DNA of 64,000 nucleotides, taken from contig NC_084723.1 of the NCBI RefSeq assembly GCF_033807575.1, positions 6,515,247 to 6,579,246 on the forward strand, given 5' to 3'. Below, one piece after another: positions 33,723 through 45,829 of this stretch. Both the position numbers and the translations under genes were made by a program. This DNA is from Cydia pomonella. Taxonomy: Eukaryota > Arthropoda > Insecta > Lepidoptera > Tortricidae. Position 1 is the stretch's first letter. Every line of letters begins with the position of its first letter. A model generated the notes under the pieces. It was not told where the DNA came from and ran no database searches. It saw only the letters and a program-made list of their open reading frames with translations.

Positions 33723-34883
33723 TAGAACTATTTATACAGGCATCCAGTAGGTACATCAGTATACACATAATTAATTAATAATAAACTAAAAAAAAATATT
33801 AAAAAAAAAACTAAAATACATGAATATCATAGAATACATAGGCATTAAGTCCGCCATTTGTACCTTCATGTAAAGATTAAATAAATAAATAAATAAATAA
33901 AATATCTTAATACCTTTAGGAATTTGGTTGCAAATCTAATTCCGTATCACTCAATTTTCCCATCTAAACGTCTCGGATAATCTCATACCGACACCCCTGA
34001 GCCAAACATTATTGGGGGAAAAGTGAGTAATTTCCGTAAGATGCCGGCAAAGGCAAACTTTCCGGCCAGCTACTTATCGAACGTGTAAAATTGCTTTCGC
34101 GTACTTTCGGTACGACGTTGCTTGTAAATTACACATTTGGTAAATACCAGGGACTTAGTCAAGTTGGGAGGAAGATTCGAAAGTTGAAATTAATGTAAAA
34201 CCTTTTAGCTATAGATATACGACTGAATAATAATGTGTTTTCCAACACACATTTAACGCTTGTACGTATTCACTACTCAATTTGTACATATACTTAACTT
34301 TTTAGGAATAAAATATAAATGGGTAGGTTTAATTCATTGTAACTACATAATATATACAATTTTAGATTATTTATTTTACGCAACTCTTTTAATATAATAT
34401 AACATTTATTTACATAATGTGTTTTTGTATAGTAATTAACAAACTTGTAGTGTACACATGAAGTGAGGTGCAGTCAGTATTGCCTTGCCCGCACCGAGCG
34501 ATGTACGTCTGTACTAAACAATAAATCTGTGTTCATATTTACAGTGTATTTATTGACTATCAAGATCCTATTGCAAGTTTACCACAAACTTAAAAACTAA
34601 ATCTAAACGCTCAGTCGTGTCAGTCGTGTGTTACGAACGTTTAAAAAAAGTGTGAAAAAAAAGAGCGGATTATTTCAACGTATGCAACTAATTCTTCTTG
34701 CTTTATAGCTCCTCTACACGATGTCCCAGCATAGGCCATTCAGTACAATTGTACGTTATATTTTTATTTTATTTTTTTAAGTAAAAAGTCGGTCCGCGCT
34801 GACCACCCATAGGGAGCCAGCCGCTTGACTGGTCTTGCGCAAATCCGCGGCATTAATAATACACATTTATAAAAAAATATTCG
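33723..34883. other. No gene
   Basis: A+T-rich, with a (taaa)n run near 33880-33900 preceded by acttaatgcc-type sequence from a LINE 3' tail, and scattered low-complexity DNA. Confidence 0.4.
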
Positions 34884-35205
34884 GATTCTATCCGTACCTG
34901 TACCGACAAAGTATCTTCTCGGCTCCCTCGGGTACAATTCCTTGGAGGTCAGGCGGAATTACCAACTCCTTGTCATGGCATGCCGAGCTTTGCGTGGGGA
35001 GTCAGACTGTCCCGAAGTTGTTTCTGGTCTCGTGCGCCTGTTTGTTCCGGACGTCCCGAGAATGGCCCTCAGACCACGACAACGCGACCTGTTGGCCGTG
35101 CCGCCGGCGCGCACCGTATCGCGCAGGAACTCGCCGCTGCCCCGCGCCCTCTCACTGCTCAATGCGCTCCTGGCATCGACGCCTGAATGCGATCTATTTG
35201 CTTAG
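34884..35205 (+). pseudogene. LINE ORF2 C-terminus (Jockey-like)
   Basis: FYPYLYRQSI in one frame is followed, after a frameshift near 34940, by LEVRRNYQLLVMACRALRG, DCPEVVSGLVRLFVPD, LLAVPPARTVSRRNSPLPRA and a terminal CDLFA stop. This is the stereotyped end of a Jockey-type ORF2. It is locally G+C-rich. Frames on other phases here are shadows. Confidence 0.75.
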
Positions 35206-35709
35206 CGATGGGCGGCAGTGTATAGTGAATGCTTGAGATTCTGTGAGGCGATGGATGCTAGGTGCTCAACTGTTCCAATTTAATTTGTCAATGTGCCATT
35301 ATTGTTTTATAATTGTTAATACTTATAATTATTATTGCTGTTAGTCTAAGTTTCGTGACGCATTGGTTCAACTGTAATGCCATGTAAGGTACATATGTTT
35401 GTAAAGTTTTTCGGAACAAATAGTCAAAAAATTATTTAAATTTAATTTATTTATATTTAGATATTAAGTCGGATACTTATTTATCGGCTTAAAACGTTAA
35501 ATCGGTTGCCAGTAAATAACACCTTGCACGGATAGTTCCCAATGAAGCCTAAATCAAAAGCACGTAATTTGTTAAGGGTGGTCCCTAAAGTTTTAGGATG
35601 TGCCTCTATTACAGCAATCCTACATGACGTGGGTGCCTTTCTAACCATGCGGCTTGGACAGAGTAGATAGTTGTATAAAGAGTAGTTCATCTTCAAACAA
35701 AGGCTAATT

Positions 35710-36000
35710 TATTTATTTAAACTTTATTGCACAATATAACAAATAAAATACAAATTGCGGACTTAATGCCTAAAGGCATTCTGTACCAGTCAACCATCAG
35801 GCTAAACAGAAACAGTAGTACGTGCAGGCATTAAACAAAAAAAAACAGAATAAGTAGGTAACCTAAAACAAGCAATAGGTATAGCGATAAATAATATATA
35901 CTAACGGTAATAAACTTACATAAATATACTATAATTAAATATTATGTACCCAGTGAAAAAAATATTATGACTACGAACTACTAATACTATGGCTAATCGA
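35710..36000 (-). repeat. LINE 3' UTR ('gcctaaaggcattct' family)
   Basis: On the minus strand it ends in the A-rich tail ttgtgcaataaagtttaaat(aaat)n. It contains the palindrome gcctaaaggcatt and the phrase accagtcaaccatcaggct. It is nearly the same as 49266-49551. Shorter relatives are at 36751 and 38335. Confidence 0.7.
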
Positions 36001-36431
36001 TTCATTAATGCGAATGAAATAAACTATGTATACAATTGACATCTATCTTTGTGTTAAGATTTTGCCATATCCACCAACATGGAGATACTAGCTTTAGGCC
36101 GCGACTAAGCCTGCGTAAAAGCGCTTATAAACATTCATCCCTATAATAAAACGCTACTGTTACTATTGCACTAATGTGGAAGAGTAGAGAGGCAAGGCGT
36201 TTCGTTATCGCAGCACGAATGATTGTTACCTTGGCTAGGCACCCTGGTCCTTTAACGATTTAAATTGTGCGATGTTTGTGAGTATCTTTTATGGTTTTTG
36301 GACGTACCTTCAGTTGCTTATTAGATGAGTTATTAACACCAGGCTTCGTGAGTCGACCTGCAACACATAAAAAGTAGATATATTAAGAAAATAATATAAT
36401 AGAATAGAAAACACTTATTTAGACAACACAT

Positions 36432-36620
36432 TCATATAAATAATACATATAGCTTAAAGAGCAAAGATAAACCAAACAGTAGGAACAGAGATGTGAAGCC
36501 GAGTTGTTGGCCCATTAGGTACGCTTTTAGTCTTGATTTAAAGGAACCAATAGTACTGCTCTGTCGGATTGGTGGTGGAAATTTATTTTGATTAACACAT
36601 CGAAGCACGCAAAAATACAT
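36432..36620 (-). pseudogene. LINE ORF2 C-terminal fragment
   Basis: The minus frame has NQNKFPPPIRQSSTIGSFKS followed by RLKAYLMG. This is the ending pattern '...LP..IR...s...FK..L..yL' of LINE ORF2 proteins. It lies upstream, on the same strand, of the 3' UTR at 35710, so both may be one element. Confidence 0.6.
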
Positions 36621-36675
36621 GACACTATTTAATGTATATGTAACGGAGTCGTAAGATAAATTATTGAATAAGACT

Positions 36676-37067
36676 GTACAGTCAGCATCCAGAGTATCGG
36701 ATCAGGTTTCGATCAGATATCTACCGTTCTATAATAGCTTAACAAAAAGATTATTTATTTATTTTAAACTTTATTGCACATCAAAAAAGGTACCCAAGGC
36801 GGATTTTATGCCTCATGGCATTCTCTAGCAGTCAACCAAAGGGCCTAACAGAAAAATGTCAAGGTGGGTGCAGTGAGAAGCATTTAGTAGCAATCAAGTA
36901 ATACAGAATACTATACCTAATCTAGATTATATCGCTACATGTTGTTGATGAACAATTAGATCGTGACAGATACTTTTGAACGGGAACTGTAGAGATGTAT
37001 CTTTATTTGGAAAAATAGGTGCTTTTGTTGCGTTGTTTCATCAGTTACTATTAATGCTGACCGTACA
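36676..37067. mobile_element. Palindromic MITE split by a LINE-tail insertion
   Basis: The left half tgtacagtcagcatccag and ctaccgttctataatagctt, and the right half acagatacttttgaacgg to tgctgaccgtaca, match the intact element at 62394-62607. A LINE 3'-tail-like block (36751-36950) separates them. Confidence 0.65.
36751..36950 (-). repeat. LINE 3'-tail fragment inserted in a MITE
   Basis: It begins ttatttattttaaactttattg and has atgcctcatggcattctc and cagtcaaccaaagggcct. It is related to 35710-36000. Confidence 0.6.
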
Positions 37068-38334
37068 TGCGCGTAAACAACAAGTGACAATACATACATT
37101 GAGAGAAAAAACCATTTAAAACAATTGAGATTGCATTAACGTTTAGTACTTTAAACAGTTTCTTATGAGCCTATCGAACAAAACAGTATATTTTACTATT
37201 CCGAAAAGACAGTAAATTTTACTGTTTTGAGTAACTAAAATGTAGTGACTGTTCGTTAATTTTTATCGTTTTTGCACTACTTAATAATGTTCAAACAGTT
37301 AACGTCACTGTTTTGTATTTTACTGTTTTTTAAATATTTGTTGATATTGTATAAAGCAGTTAATCTTAATAGACATTACTTTAATGTCAGCTCTCGATAG
37401 TTCTTTTTTTTTCAATGTAGGTACCACAGGAGTAAATTAAGCCACGATTTACCTAGTTTATTATCTTCGACCAGTCATTACGTCCGATTGAACGTGGAAC
37501 GTGACGAATGAAACAATATACGATACATTAAACAGGCGGGTAATAGGTTACTTTCATAGTCCATGTACTATGGTTATACCCTGGTGACGTAGGATACTTA
37601 AATGTTTACTTAGTTTCAATATATTAGAACAGAAAAGTGATTACCGTTAGAATTTAAAATAAAATAAAAAGGGAGAGATTTATATAAAGTATATACTTAT
37701 ATAAGAATTGCTCGTTTAAAGGTATAAGATAAGATGAGATTAATTAGATTAATTTAATAAACAATAGTGAATAAAATCAAACTGTATGATTTTTTCTTTG
37801 TTACCTTTTCCGATCTAAAAACTCATCTTCGAAAATATTATTTTATTGAAATTCTTATTCAGTTTAAAACTATGTTCCCGATGAAAGATAATTAAAAAAC
37901 AAGTACAAACAAAAAATTCTTAACCTTGACTTCCCGGAAAGGGTTTTTTTTTCTGCGTCAGAAATGCTAATGATACTACGAAAAACCGAAAATAAGTTAA
38001 GGAAAAAAGTGTTAATTTAAAAATAATAATTGCCCCATTATGCGTGTGTTAACTTAAAATGAGAAATTAATATAACTGTCACTGTTAAATTTAAAATTAA
38101 GGGATATTAAATTCGCACAAGCCCATATTTTGTCGGATCTTGAAATTTCATCTATTTTCGGCGCCATTAAATGTTTTCATTCACGGGGCTATTTTCAGAT
38201 CTCGATAATAACATCTTTTTGGTGACCTAGGTTTAATTTGTCTTTTTATTTGTACAAAAGTAATACTTATTAATTAATTAATTACTTAGTAATTCTTATT
38301 GACACAATAAAAACTAGGTTTACGGGCTTTATTT
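37068..38334. other. No gene; small SINE-tail remnant at 37700
   Basis: Very A+T-rich. The piece agaattgctcgtttaaaggtataag near 37702-37727 matches the end of the SINE at 47059-47363. Nothing else was seen. Confidence 0.45.
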
Positions 38335-38470
38335 ATTTATTTTATCTTTATTGCACATAAGAAAACACACTGTAGAATAGGCGAACTTAATGCCGTAAGG
38401 CATTCTCTACCAGTCAACCTTTAGGCAAAGCAGATAAGTTGTAGGTGGTGCAAAAACATGAGGTAAAGGT
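38335..38470 (-). repeat. LINE 3'-tail fragment
   Basis: It has atttattttatctttattgc, aatgccgtaaggcattctc and accagtcaacctttaggc. It is a relative of the 35710 tail. Confidence 0.6.
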
Positions 38471-39233
38471 GATACAGTTGATACATGTACGAATACAATA
38501 CAGTGATAAGAAATACACAAACATAAACATACTTACATATATATAAATAATATTGATACAAATTCATATACTTCCTTTGCTTTCCTCTTTTTTTTTCAAA
38601 ATTTGTAATACATAACAATTTTTTTTCATACTAAACCTATTAACCTAGAATATATTATGTTTTCGCGGTAGGCCCCCAGTAATGCGGCGGCGAACGTCGT
38701 TAAATTTTTCAAGGAAATTGACAGACGAACTCGCATCAAAGCCGCGGCATTTGGGTCAACATTCTTATCGTTGTCTTGTTTCTGACCACTCTGTCACGCT
38801 TGTATTTGTGTTTTCTATCAAATAAATAAAAAAATCGAGTGCTATTGTATATCTTTCTAGCTGTAGATTATAATAAACGTGAACAATTAAAAATAAATTT
38901 CATCTGACGCAATAACCTACACTCCTATAAAGAATTTTGACCCATTTATTACGCAACAGTAATGCAGCTGCAGTTATCATTCAAACATCACCTTTACACT
39001 CTAGAATATGTTTCCATTGAAAAACTCAGATCTCGTAGAAGAGCTCTTAACGTTTTTTCTTCACATTTTCAAGAACTTTCCCCAGTACGAACAGCGGTTC
39101 TTAAACTGTTTGTGGTTGACCCTTTTTGAAACTTTTTTTTTTCGAAGCGAATGACGTCTGTGAAGGTTTATCACAGCCGGAACCTATCCAAGCTTTTTCA
39201 AGGGACAACATTATAGGGTACAGAATAATATAA
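38471..39233. other. No gene
   Basis: A+T-rich; no recognisable ORF or repeat boundary. Confidence 0.4.
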
Positions 39234-39501
39234 ATAATAATAAATAAATATTATAGGACATTATTACACAAATTGACTAAGTCCCACAGTAAGCTCAATA
39301 AGGCTTGTGTTGAGGGTACTTAGACAACGATATATATAATATATAAATATTTATAAATACTTAAATACATAGAAAACACCCATGACTCAGGAACAAATAT
39401 CCATGCTCATCACACGAATAAATGCCCTTCTCAGGATTTGAACCCGGGATCATCGGCTTCGTCGGCAGGGTCACTAACCCATCAGGCCAAACAGGTGGTC
39501 A
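39234..39501 (-). repeat. tRNA-derived SINE, full copy
   Basis: Nearly the same as the 19181 and 40719 copies. A 10-bp direct repeat, aataatataa, flanks it at 39224-39233 and 39502-39511 and may be a target-site duplication. That is uncertain because the motif is low-complexity. Confidence 0.85.
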
Positions 39502-40718
39502 AATAATATAACGTCATAATAACTCTTACCGTATAGAAAAGAAACTTCCTACAGAACCGAAGTTTGACAGCGATTCAGGGACGAATCATGCTGTCCCTTA
39601 TATGTATGGTACTATCCCTTTCAGCTATTTAGGGTTGTCAAAATTCAAGTCATTATCTTATCTGTGGTCGTACACGCAAAGGGACGTCAAGTCGTGCCAA
39701 CCCTAATAACTGCTCGGAGCAATGCTGAGCCGAACGGAGCCGGGAATGCCCGAAAGGAACAGTTTCGCCCCCCTGGTATGGGGTTCTTTAAAAAGCGGCC
39801 AAGTCTGACTCGCGCTCCAAGGGCTCCGTACTTCTCACATTTTTTGAGCCGGTATCAAAATGACTGAATAAAAAAATTATCAATCGTTCAATGCTTTCTA
39901 GTATCATTTTAGCGATACCATGAGACACTTTATTAAGTGGAAGCGTAAAGCCAAGAAATTAGAAGGAGATAAAAGATATCGCGCAGGTTTTTCTGAAATT
40001 TCAATTTCTCTGAAAATATTCTTCTGTTAAATTATTGCTCGTCAGATCTCTCGGCGATATCACTAGTTACTTTATACTAACTGCTAAAGTATGCAGAATA
40101 ACGATACATCACTGAAAAAAAGGTAGTTACACATATTTTTGAGTTTTTATTTGGTTTTGGTTGGAGCCTGCCCTCGCGTATGTAGTCTTGTTTTCATGTG
40201 AATTTACTTGGCATTAGCCCCTGATTAAAAAATGTACAAATTAAATATAAACTTACGATTGTGCGTTAGCCCTCAAAAAATATTTTTGGCGTAGGTAACG
40301 CTTAAAAATACCACATTCCATGTCTATTAAATTAAGCCCGCGCTTAAACCGCGTGACAGGACAAATCACTTGACCTTTTCTAGCGCGCGGTGTCAGATAG
40401 AGACGGATGCTGTTGTAATCTGCACACACTTTGAGAATAGCGGAACACGGTTTGCGACCAACAACACCCAACTCCCATCACATCCATCAAAGTCATTTCC
40501 AGGGGAGTTATTAGATAATTACTCGTTTGCTTCAACACTGTAACTTGATTTAGGTACATATAAGTAACGGCTTTAGTAACCTACCAAGGCACGTAATCAA
40601 TATAAGACCTCGGTAGAGAGTATCATTTGGCGTTGAAACTATCTATAGCGTCATAACCTTATGCGCTGGGATCGCTTTACTTACCCCCACCATGCACTTC
40701 GCACGGTCCCAATTATAG
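39502..40718. other. No gene; remnant of the 'cttggccggtttt' repeat
   Basis: Around 39785-39850, aaaaagcggccaagtctgac and tccaagggctccgtac are a reversed, decayed end of the repeat at 43002-43377. The frame at 40253-40471 is unsupported. Confidence 0.4.
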
Positions 40719-40976
40719 ATAAATAAATAAATATTATAGGACATTATTACACAAATTGACTAAGTCCCACAGTAAGCTCAATAAGGCTTGTGTTGAGGGT
40801 ACTTAGACAACGATATATATAATATATAAATATTTATAAATACTTAAATACATAGAAAACACCCATGACTCAGGAACAAATATCCATGCTCATCACACGA
40901 ATAAATGCCCTTACCAGGATTTGAACCCGGGACCATCAGCTTCGTAGGCAGGGTCACTACCCACTAGGCCAAACCG
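40719..40976 (-). repeat. tRNA-derived SINE, full copy
   Basis: The same structure as 19181-19443, with a clear box B (gggttcaaatcc on the minus strand) and (aaat)n-type tail. Confidence 0.85.
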
Positions 40977-41197
40977 ACACATAAACACTAAGATACATAA
41001 ACTAACTAAATAGCAAGCGAAGTTGTCTGGACACTTCGACCAAAACTAATTAGTTTGATGTGCAACTTGAACTTGCTGGAGTCCTATTCCTGAACTGCTT
41101 AAAGAGCATTCGAGCACCTCGTTTTGGATGTACTGTGTTGACTTGAAGTTTGTTCCTTAGATTAAACTTAGCACATTTGATTCGCTTAAGATGAAGC

Positions 41198-41514
41198 GCT
41201 GGTGGCCTAGCGGTAAGAGCGTGCGACTTGCAATCCGGAGGTCGCGGGTTCAAACCCGGCTCGTACCAATGAGTTTTTCGGAACTTATGTGCGAAATATT
41301 ATTTGATATTTACCAGTCGCTTTTTGCTGAAGGAAAACATCGTGAGGAAACCGGACTAATCCCAACAAGGCCTAGTTTACCCTCTGGGTTGGGAGGTCAG
41401 ATGGCAGTCGCTTTCGTAAAAACTAGTGCCTACGCCAAATCTTGGGATTAGTTGTCAAGCGGACCCCAGGCTCCCTTGAGCCGTGGCAAAATGCCGGGAC
41501 AACGCGAGGAAGAA
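41198..41514 (+). repeat. tRNA-derived SINE with perfect 19-bp target-site duplication
   Basis: The head has box A ggtggcctagcggtaagag and box B gggttcaaacccgg. The body has gaaaacatcgtgaggaaacc and gggttgggaggtcagatgg, and the end is gacaacgcgaggaagaa. The 19-bp word gattcgcttaagatgaagc flanks it at 41179-41197 and 41515-41533. This is the product of target-primed insertion. The perfect duplication points to a fairly young insertion. Confidence 0.9.
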
Positions 41515-41533
41515 GATTCGCTTAAGATGAAGC

Positions 41534-42868
41534 CACAAAATTAGGAAGAAACAAAGGATATGGTTCTACCTCAATAACTCTGAAAGTAAGTACCTACTTC
41601 TGTTTAAAATAATGCTAATCAAATTCCTCGGCCAAATCACTAGCTATTTTATTTTTATACTAAAATTACTTATATACTGTTATGGTATGTAGGGTAACGA
41701 TATAGGTACAATTGAAAATAAATGAAAATTAGACATGTATTCGTTTTTTTTTACAAATATACCCTGGCCGCAGCTTTGAATATCACCCAATACACAACTG
41801 CCCGCTTAAAAAAAAGGATGGTCGCTAAAAGTTTTGATTAGCTAAAATTAAATTTTATTTGTCAAACATCTTGCGCGCCATTACAATATTTCACGTTGTC
41901 AAACTGCACGCTGTACAGTTGAGTGGATCGCAACTAGGGTTTGCAATTCGAAAACAAAATGTATAAAATTATCAGGATCTGGAACCAGATTCAGATTCGT
42001 CGTGCGAACCCTACTCGCGGCACAATATTATTACACGTGGAGTCATTTTTGAGCTCTGGTCAAATTTCCATAGTGATTCTCTAGTTTATAGTTACAAGCC
42101 TATATAGTTTCCAAACTGCACCCATTACCAAACTGGTCACTTTGACCCAATCTAATTAGTTTGATGCGCAACTTGCAACTCAATCAGAGTTAGTGCTGGC
42201 ACTATTCAAACAAACGACGTTCCAGCAGCTCGCCAAATGAAGGCGAGTAACTTAATCGAACCAGTGAAAAGCGCTTTCTAACTACCCATTAGTTTTGTAA
42301 ATCCCAAGGTTACATTATATTAGTGAAAGTGAACGCCCTTATTCTTCAATTTAGGTATATTACATTGCACTTATAAATATCAGGAGCTACCACCGGATCT
42401 AACCCTATAACACAACCCTGGGAAGATACCGGCGGAAGAAGCTCGGTGGGACTCGATTTTTTCAAATAATTATACCTACTTAAAATGTATAAAAATAATT
42501 ACTTGACGCGTAGTTATTCCAGAAAACATATCAAAAATTATATATTAAAAATAATATTCATTAAGAACAAATATTTACAGAAGAAAAAGAAAAAACAGTG
42601 ACACTCCGGGAGTGCCGACAGAAGTGAAAACTTGATTCCCATCTCAAAAAATGCCAACCTGCATGTGTATCTATGTACGTACATACACAATATATGTACA
42701 TACTTATATATACAGAGGTGTCGTTTACGGTAACGGTAACAGTGTCGCGAGTTCAATGGTCTTTTCCCATCTCCAAAAATGCCCGACGCGCCTAAAGAAG
42801 TTTACCCTCAAAAAAATAATTTATAAATGACTTATAAACTGATATAAATGTCATATACTAAGAAATGT
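41534..42868. other. No gene
   Basis: A+T-rich. 'ttcccatctc.aaaaatgcc' occurs twice (42637 and 42765) with no clear repeat structure. Confidence 0.4.
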
Positions 42869-42960
42869 GACCAAGGCCTCCAGTGCCCCAGGCTGGAATC
42901 GAACCAGCGTCCTGTGCTATCGCGGCAGGTGCCTGAGCCACTCGGCCACCGGGGTCACGG
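42869..42960 (-). repeat. tRNA-like SINE head
   Basis: The minus strand reads ggtggccgagtggctcaggc (box A) and gctggttcgattccagcc (box B), then ggggcactggaggccttgg. No complete cloverleaf with acceptor stem was found, so it is SINE-derived, not a tRNA gene. Confidence 0.6.
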
Positions 42961-43001
42961 CAGCATTGTCGAATTTTCACTTTTACAAATTGGGTCACTT
43001 T

Positions 43002-43377
43002 TTAGGGTTCCGTACCCAAAGGGTCAAACGGGACCCTATTACTGAGACTCCGGTGTCCGTCCGTCCGTCCGTCCGTCCGTCCGTCCGTCCGTCCGTCCGT
43101 CCGTCCATTAGTCCGTCTGTCACCAGGCTGTATCTCACGAACCATGATAGTTACCCAGTTGAAATTTCTACAGATTATGTATTTCTATTGCCGCTACAAC
43201 AACAAATACTAAAAACAGAATAAAATAAATATTTCTTTCCAATCTCGAGGTTCTCATCCAATCACCGAAGTTAAGCAACGTCGGAGGGGTCAATAGTTGG
43301 ATGGGTGACCGTTTTTATAGATAATGGTATGGAACCCTTCCTGTGCGAGTCCGACTCGCACTTGGCCGGTTTTTTTC
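43002..43377 (+). repeat. (CCGT)n-bearing lepidopteran repeat with a 5S-like insert
   Basis: It starts ttagggttccgtacccaaag and has a pure tccg/ccgt run of about 13 units (43055-43106). It continues gtatctcacgaaccatgata and ends cgactcgcacttggccggtttttt. The 118-codon frame across it (PSVRPSVRP...) is a microsatellite artefact. Confidence 0.8.
43247..43311 (+). repeat. 5S rRNA-derived segment inside the repeat
   Basis: The 65-bp stretch has gttctcatccaatcaccgaa, gttaagcaacgtcgg and ttggatgggtgaccg, which match the internal control region and 3' part of animal 5S rRNA. The 5' third and the last bases of 5S are missing, so it is not a working 5S gene. It may supply a Pol III internal promoter, as in 5S-derived SINEs. 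Confidence 0.8.
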
Positions 43378-45354
43378 TTAGTATATATGACATTTGTTTC
43401 ACTTTATAATTTATGTTGCGAATGCAACTTATTATTGTATAAAAATCAATGCAGTAGCTAAACGCAGCCGTCGGGCTCGGCTAGTATTCGGAGGCTTTTT
43501 AAAAGCACCGATAGGAGCGCTCCACATATTCTGTATCGCGGCCAATTAGAAGCATCTAAATTTAAACTACCTTTTTGTACTGATCATATATTGCAAATCA
43601 CTCTTTCATCATCCTCCATACTATCAACACCCACTTTTCTATATTGAACCGTTTTGGCAAGAACCCTAAACCAGTACCTTTTGGAAAATTATACTTCACT
43701 TTATTATAAATCGAAGTTTTATTTGAGTCGTCGACATCCTAACCTGCACGGCGGCTACAATTTATATATAGTAGTGTTTCTTCTTGAAATAAAAACAAAT
43801 TAAAATATTTTCTGTAAATAATTTAATTTGTTGTAATACTTCTAATAGTATAAATTACTTAATTGCCATGAAAAACATAGAACATTTGTTCTACTTCGTT
43901 ACTTGAACTGAGTCTTCCACTCTCAACCCCGCAAAATCAAAATTCGAATATCGCCTATATCCATAAAGAGTTAAAAAGAGACAGATAGTAATAGCTATGC
44001 GCCTGTGATTGGAATTACAAACTACTTTGGGGTACATTTAGCAAATCAATCAAAGTTGAGTACATACCCTATAGTAGCTATGTATGTATAGATTTGTGAG
44101 ATGTACATATCCTTTGTTGCAGTCGTAGGTTTCCAGCGCGTATTTTTAAAAATAAAAATAAAATATGATTATTTCAAAATATCAAAATTCTATAAAATAT
44201 TGTTAGTAGGTCATTGTCGCTACATGTTAGTAAGTACATTAAATCATAACATTATATAAATACAAAATATTTTTGACAATGACATCAAGATTTATAATAA
44301 TAATAAAATAATGAATATATTAATAACAAATAAGTAAAATAAAAATAAAAATTGATACGACCGTTAATAACAGTAAAAGCACAAAAAAAGTAATAGATAC
44401 GATTAGATAGAACTCAAAAATAAGTTTTCATGTTATGTGTTTTAGCTTTTTGCGTAATTTGGTGCATTTTAGACCTATGTTCGTGATTTTTTTTCTGTCG
44501 AGCGAAAGTTAAAAAATCGGGATAAAGTCTCTCTAGAAAATTCTCACGATTGCTAATTAAAGGCCATGTGAATCTGCCCCCAGCGAGTTTTTGCTTGTAA
44601 TTTTTTTTTTGATGATGTGGCTTTATATTAGTAGCAATATAGTATGCAAAATATCAGCCCCCAAATGTTATAGATTTTGGTAATTTTTTTATCTCTAAAT
44701 TTTTTTGCCAGCCGATTTTGACGTGCGTCACATATATTGTGCATATAATAAAGGCAATTATCACTTATAGGACACATTGCCATACAAAAAAATAAACAAA
44801 ATAAAAAAATCTTTTTTTAAGTACTTTTACGTCAGTGACATCTCCAAGTTTTTTCTCCAAAGCTAGCCTCTTTAATAAGCTACAAAATGAATGCATTTAC
44901 TTAATTTTATCTGTGGTATACATTTTCTTTACCCGCTATTTTACTTTTAGATTTAAAACTTTTTAGAGAAACGTGTATGTTTATGATGAACCTTAAACCA
45001 GCGCATAATTATGATGTTTGAAACCCACAACAGCAACATTGGATACCAACAAGTAAAACACGATTTTTTCATTAAACAACCTTTAAACTTACGCCTTTTA
45101 GCAAACTGGGTTCGCTTTAAAAGAGAAGTTTTAATGAAAACAGATAATACGGGGAACAAAAGGCGTAGTTTTCAATGTTTTCATCCAGTATTTATACAGG
45201 TGTAAGGGTAAGAGAGATGTGAAATTTAAAATTAAAACAATATACCTAAATATTCTTTTAATTTAAATTTCAAAGGGAATGTAAGCGAAAGAAGCGCTTG
45301 GCGTCCGTTGGCTCATTGGGTGGACATGGTCTAAGTCCTATAAGGTGTCAAGAT
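43378..45354. other. About 2 kb without gene or clear repeats
   Basis: Very A+T-rich. The phrase ttttagacctatgttcgt at 44468 recurs at 51044, so a diverged dispersed repeat may be present. Confidence 0.4.
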
Positions 45355-45560
45355 GCAGGTGGACAAAGAGAGCGACTACATGAAAAAGGCCAGAGGCGAC
45401 CGCAGAATCTGGAAGACCAAAAGGAAGATTGAAAGACGAGATCGTAGAGATTATTGGGGAAAACTGGACAGGAATAGCGTCTGAAAGAGACGATTGGAAA
45501 TACCTGGCGCTTAGGCCGCCGAGGAGTCCACACATAAACTATACCGAACGTGATCTAGTT
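45355..45560 (+). pseudogene. RTE-type LINE C-terminal relic
   Basis: The frame starting near 45391 reads SGRPKGRLKDEIVEIIGENW, TGIASERDDWKYLAL and then leaves the pattern. '..GRPK.RW.DDI...G..W..IA..R..W' is the ORF2 end of RTE-type LINEs. It is the end of a truncated copy. Confidence 0.7.
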
Positions 45561-45735
45561 AAACAAAAAAATCAATTTAAAGTAAAAATATGACATACTT
45601 ATACCTACTTAAAAAAACTTATTAATGTTTAGTTAGTTGTCCCAATTTCCTGATAGATGGCGCTATTCCAGACGCAAACTAGGTAACGCTAGTTTATCAT
45701 AGAATCTATATAAGAAACTGTCACATTTGAACGTG

Positions 45736-45820
45736 TACTAAAGTTACGATGTCGCTTCACATAGCTTTTTTCGTTTTCAGAAAGGAAAAAGCTATGTGTA
45801 GCGGCATCGTAACTTTAGTA
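45736..45820. repeat. Long hairpin, about 37-bp stem and 11-nt loop
   Basis: Left arm tactaaagttacgatgtcgc then ttcacatagctttttt pairs with ggaaaaagctatgtgtag then cggcatcgtaactttagta, with a few mismatches. The loop is near gttttcagaaa. It lies directly beside the LINE end at 45830. Confidence 0.7.
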
Positions 45821-45829
45821 TACATACAT

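Noticed and set aside
42867..43223. 118-codon ORF with PSVRPSVRP repeats
   Set aside because: It is the translation of the (CCGT)n run in a known repeat; the frame has no other support.
43247..43311. A working 5S rRNA gene
   Set aside because: Both ends of 5S are missing and the segment is embedded in a dispersed repeat.
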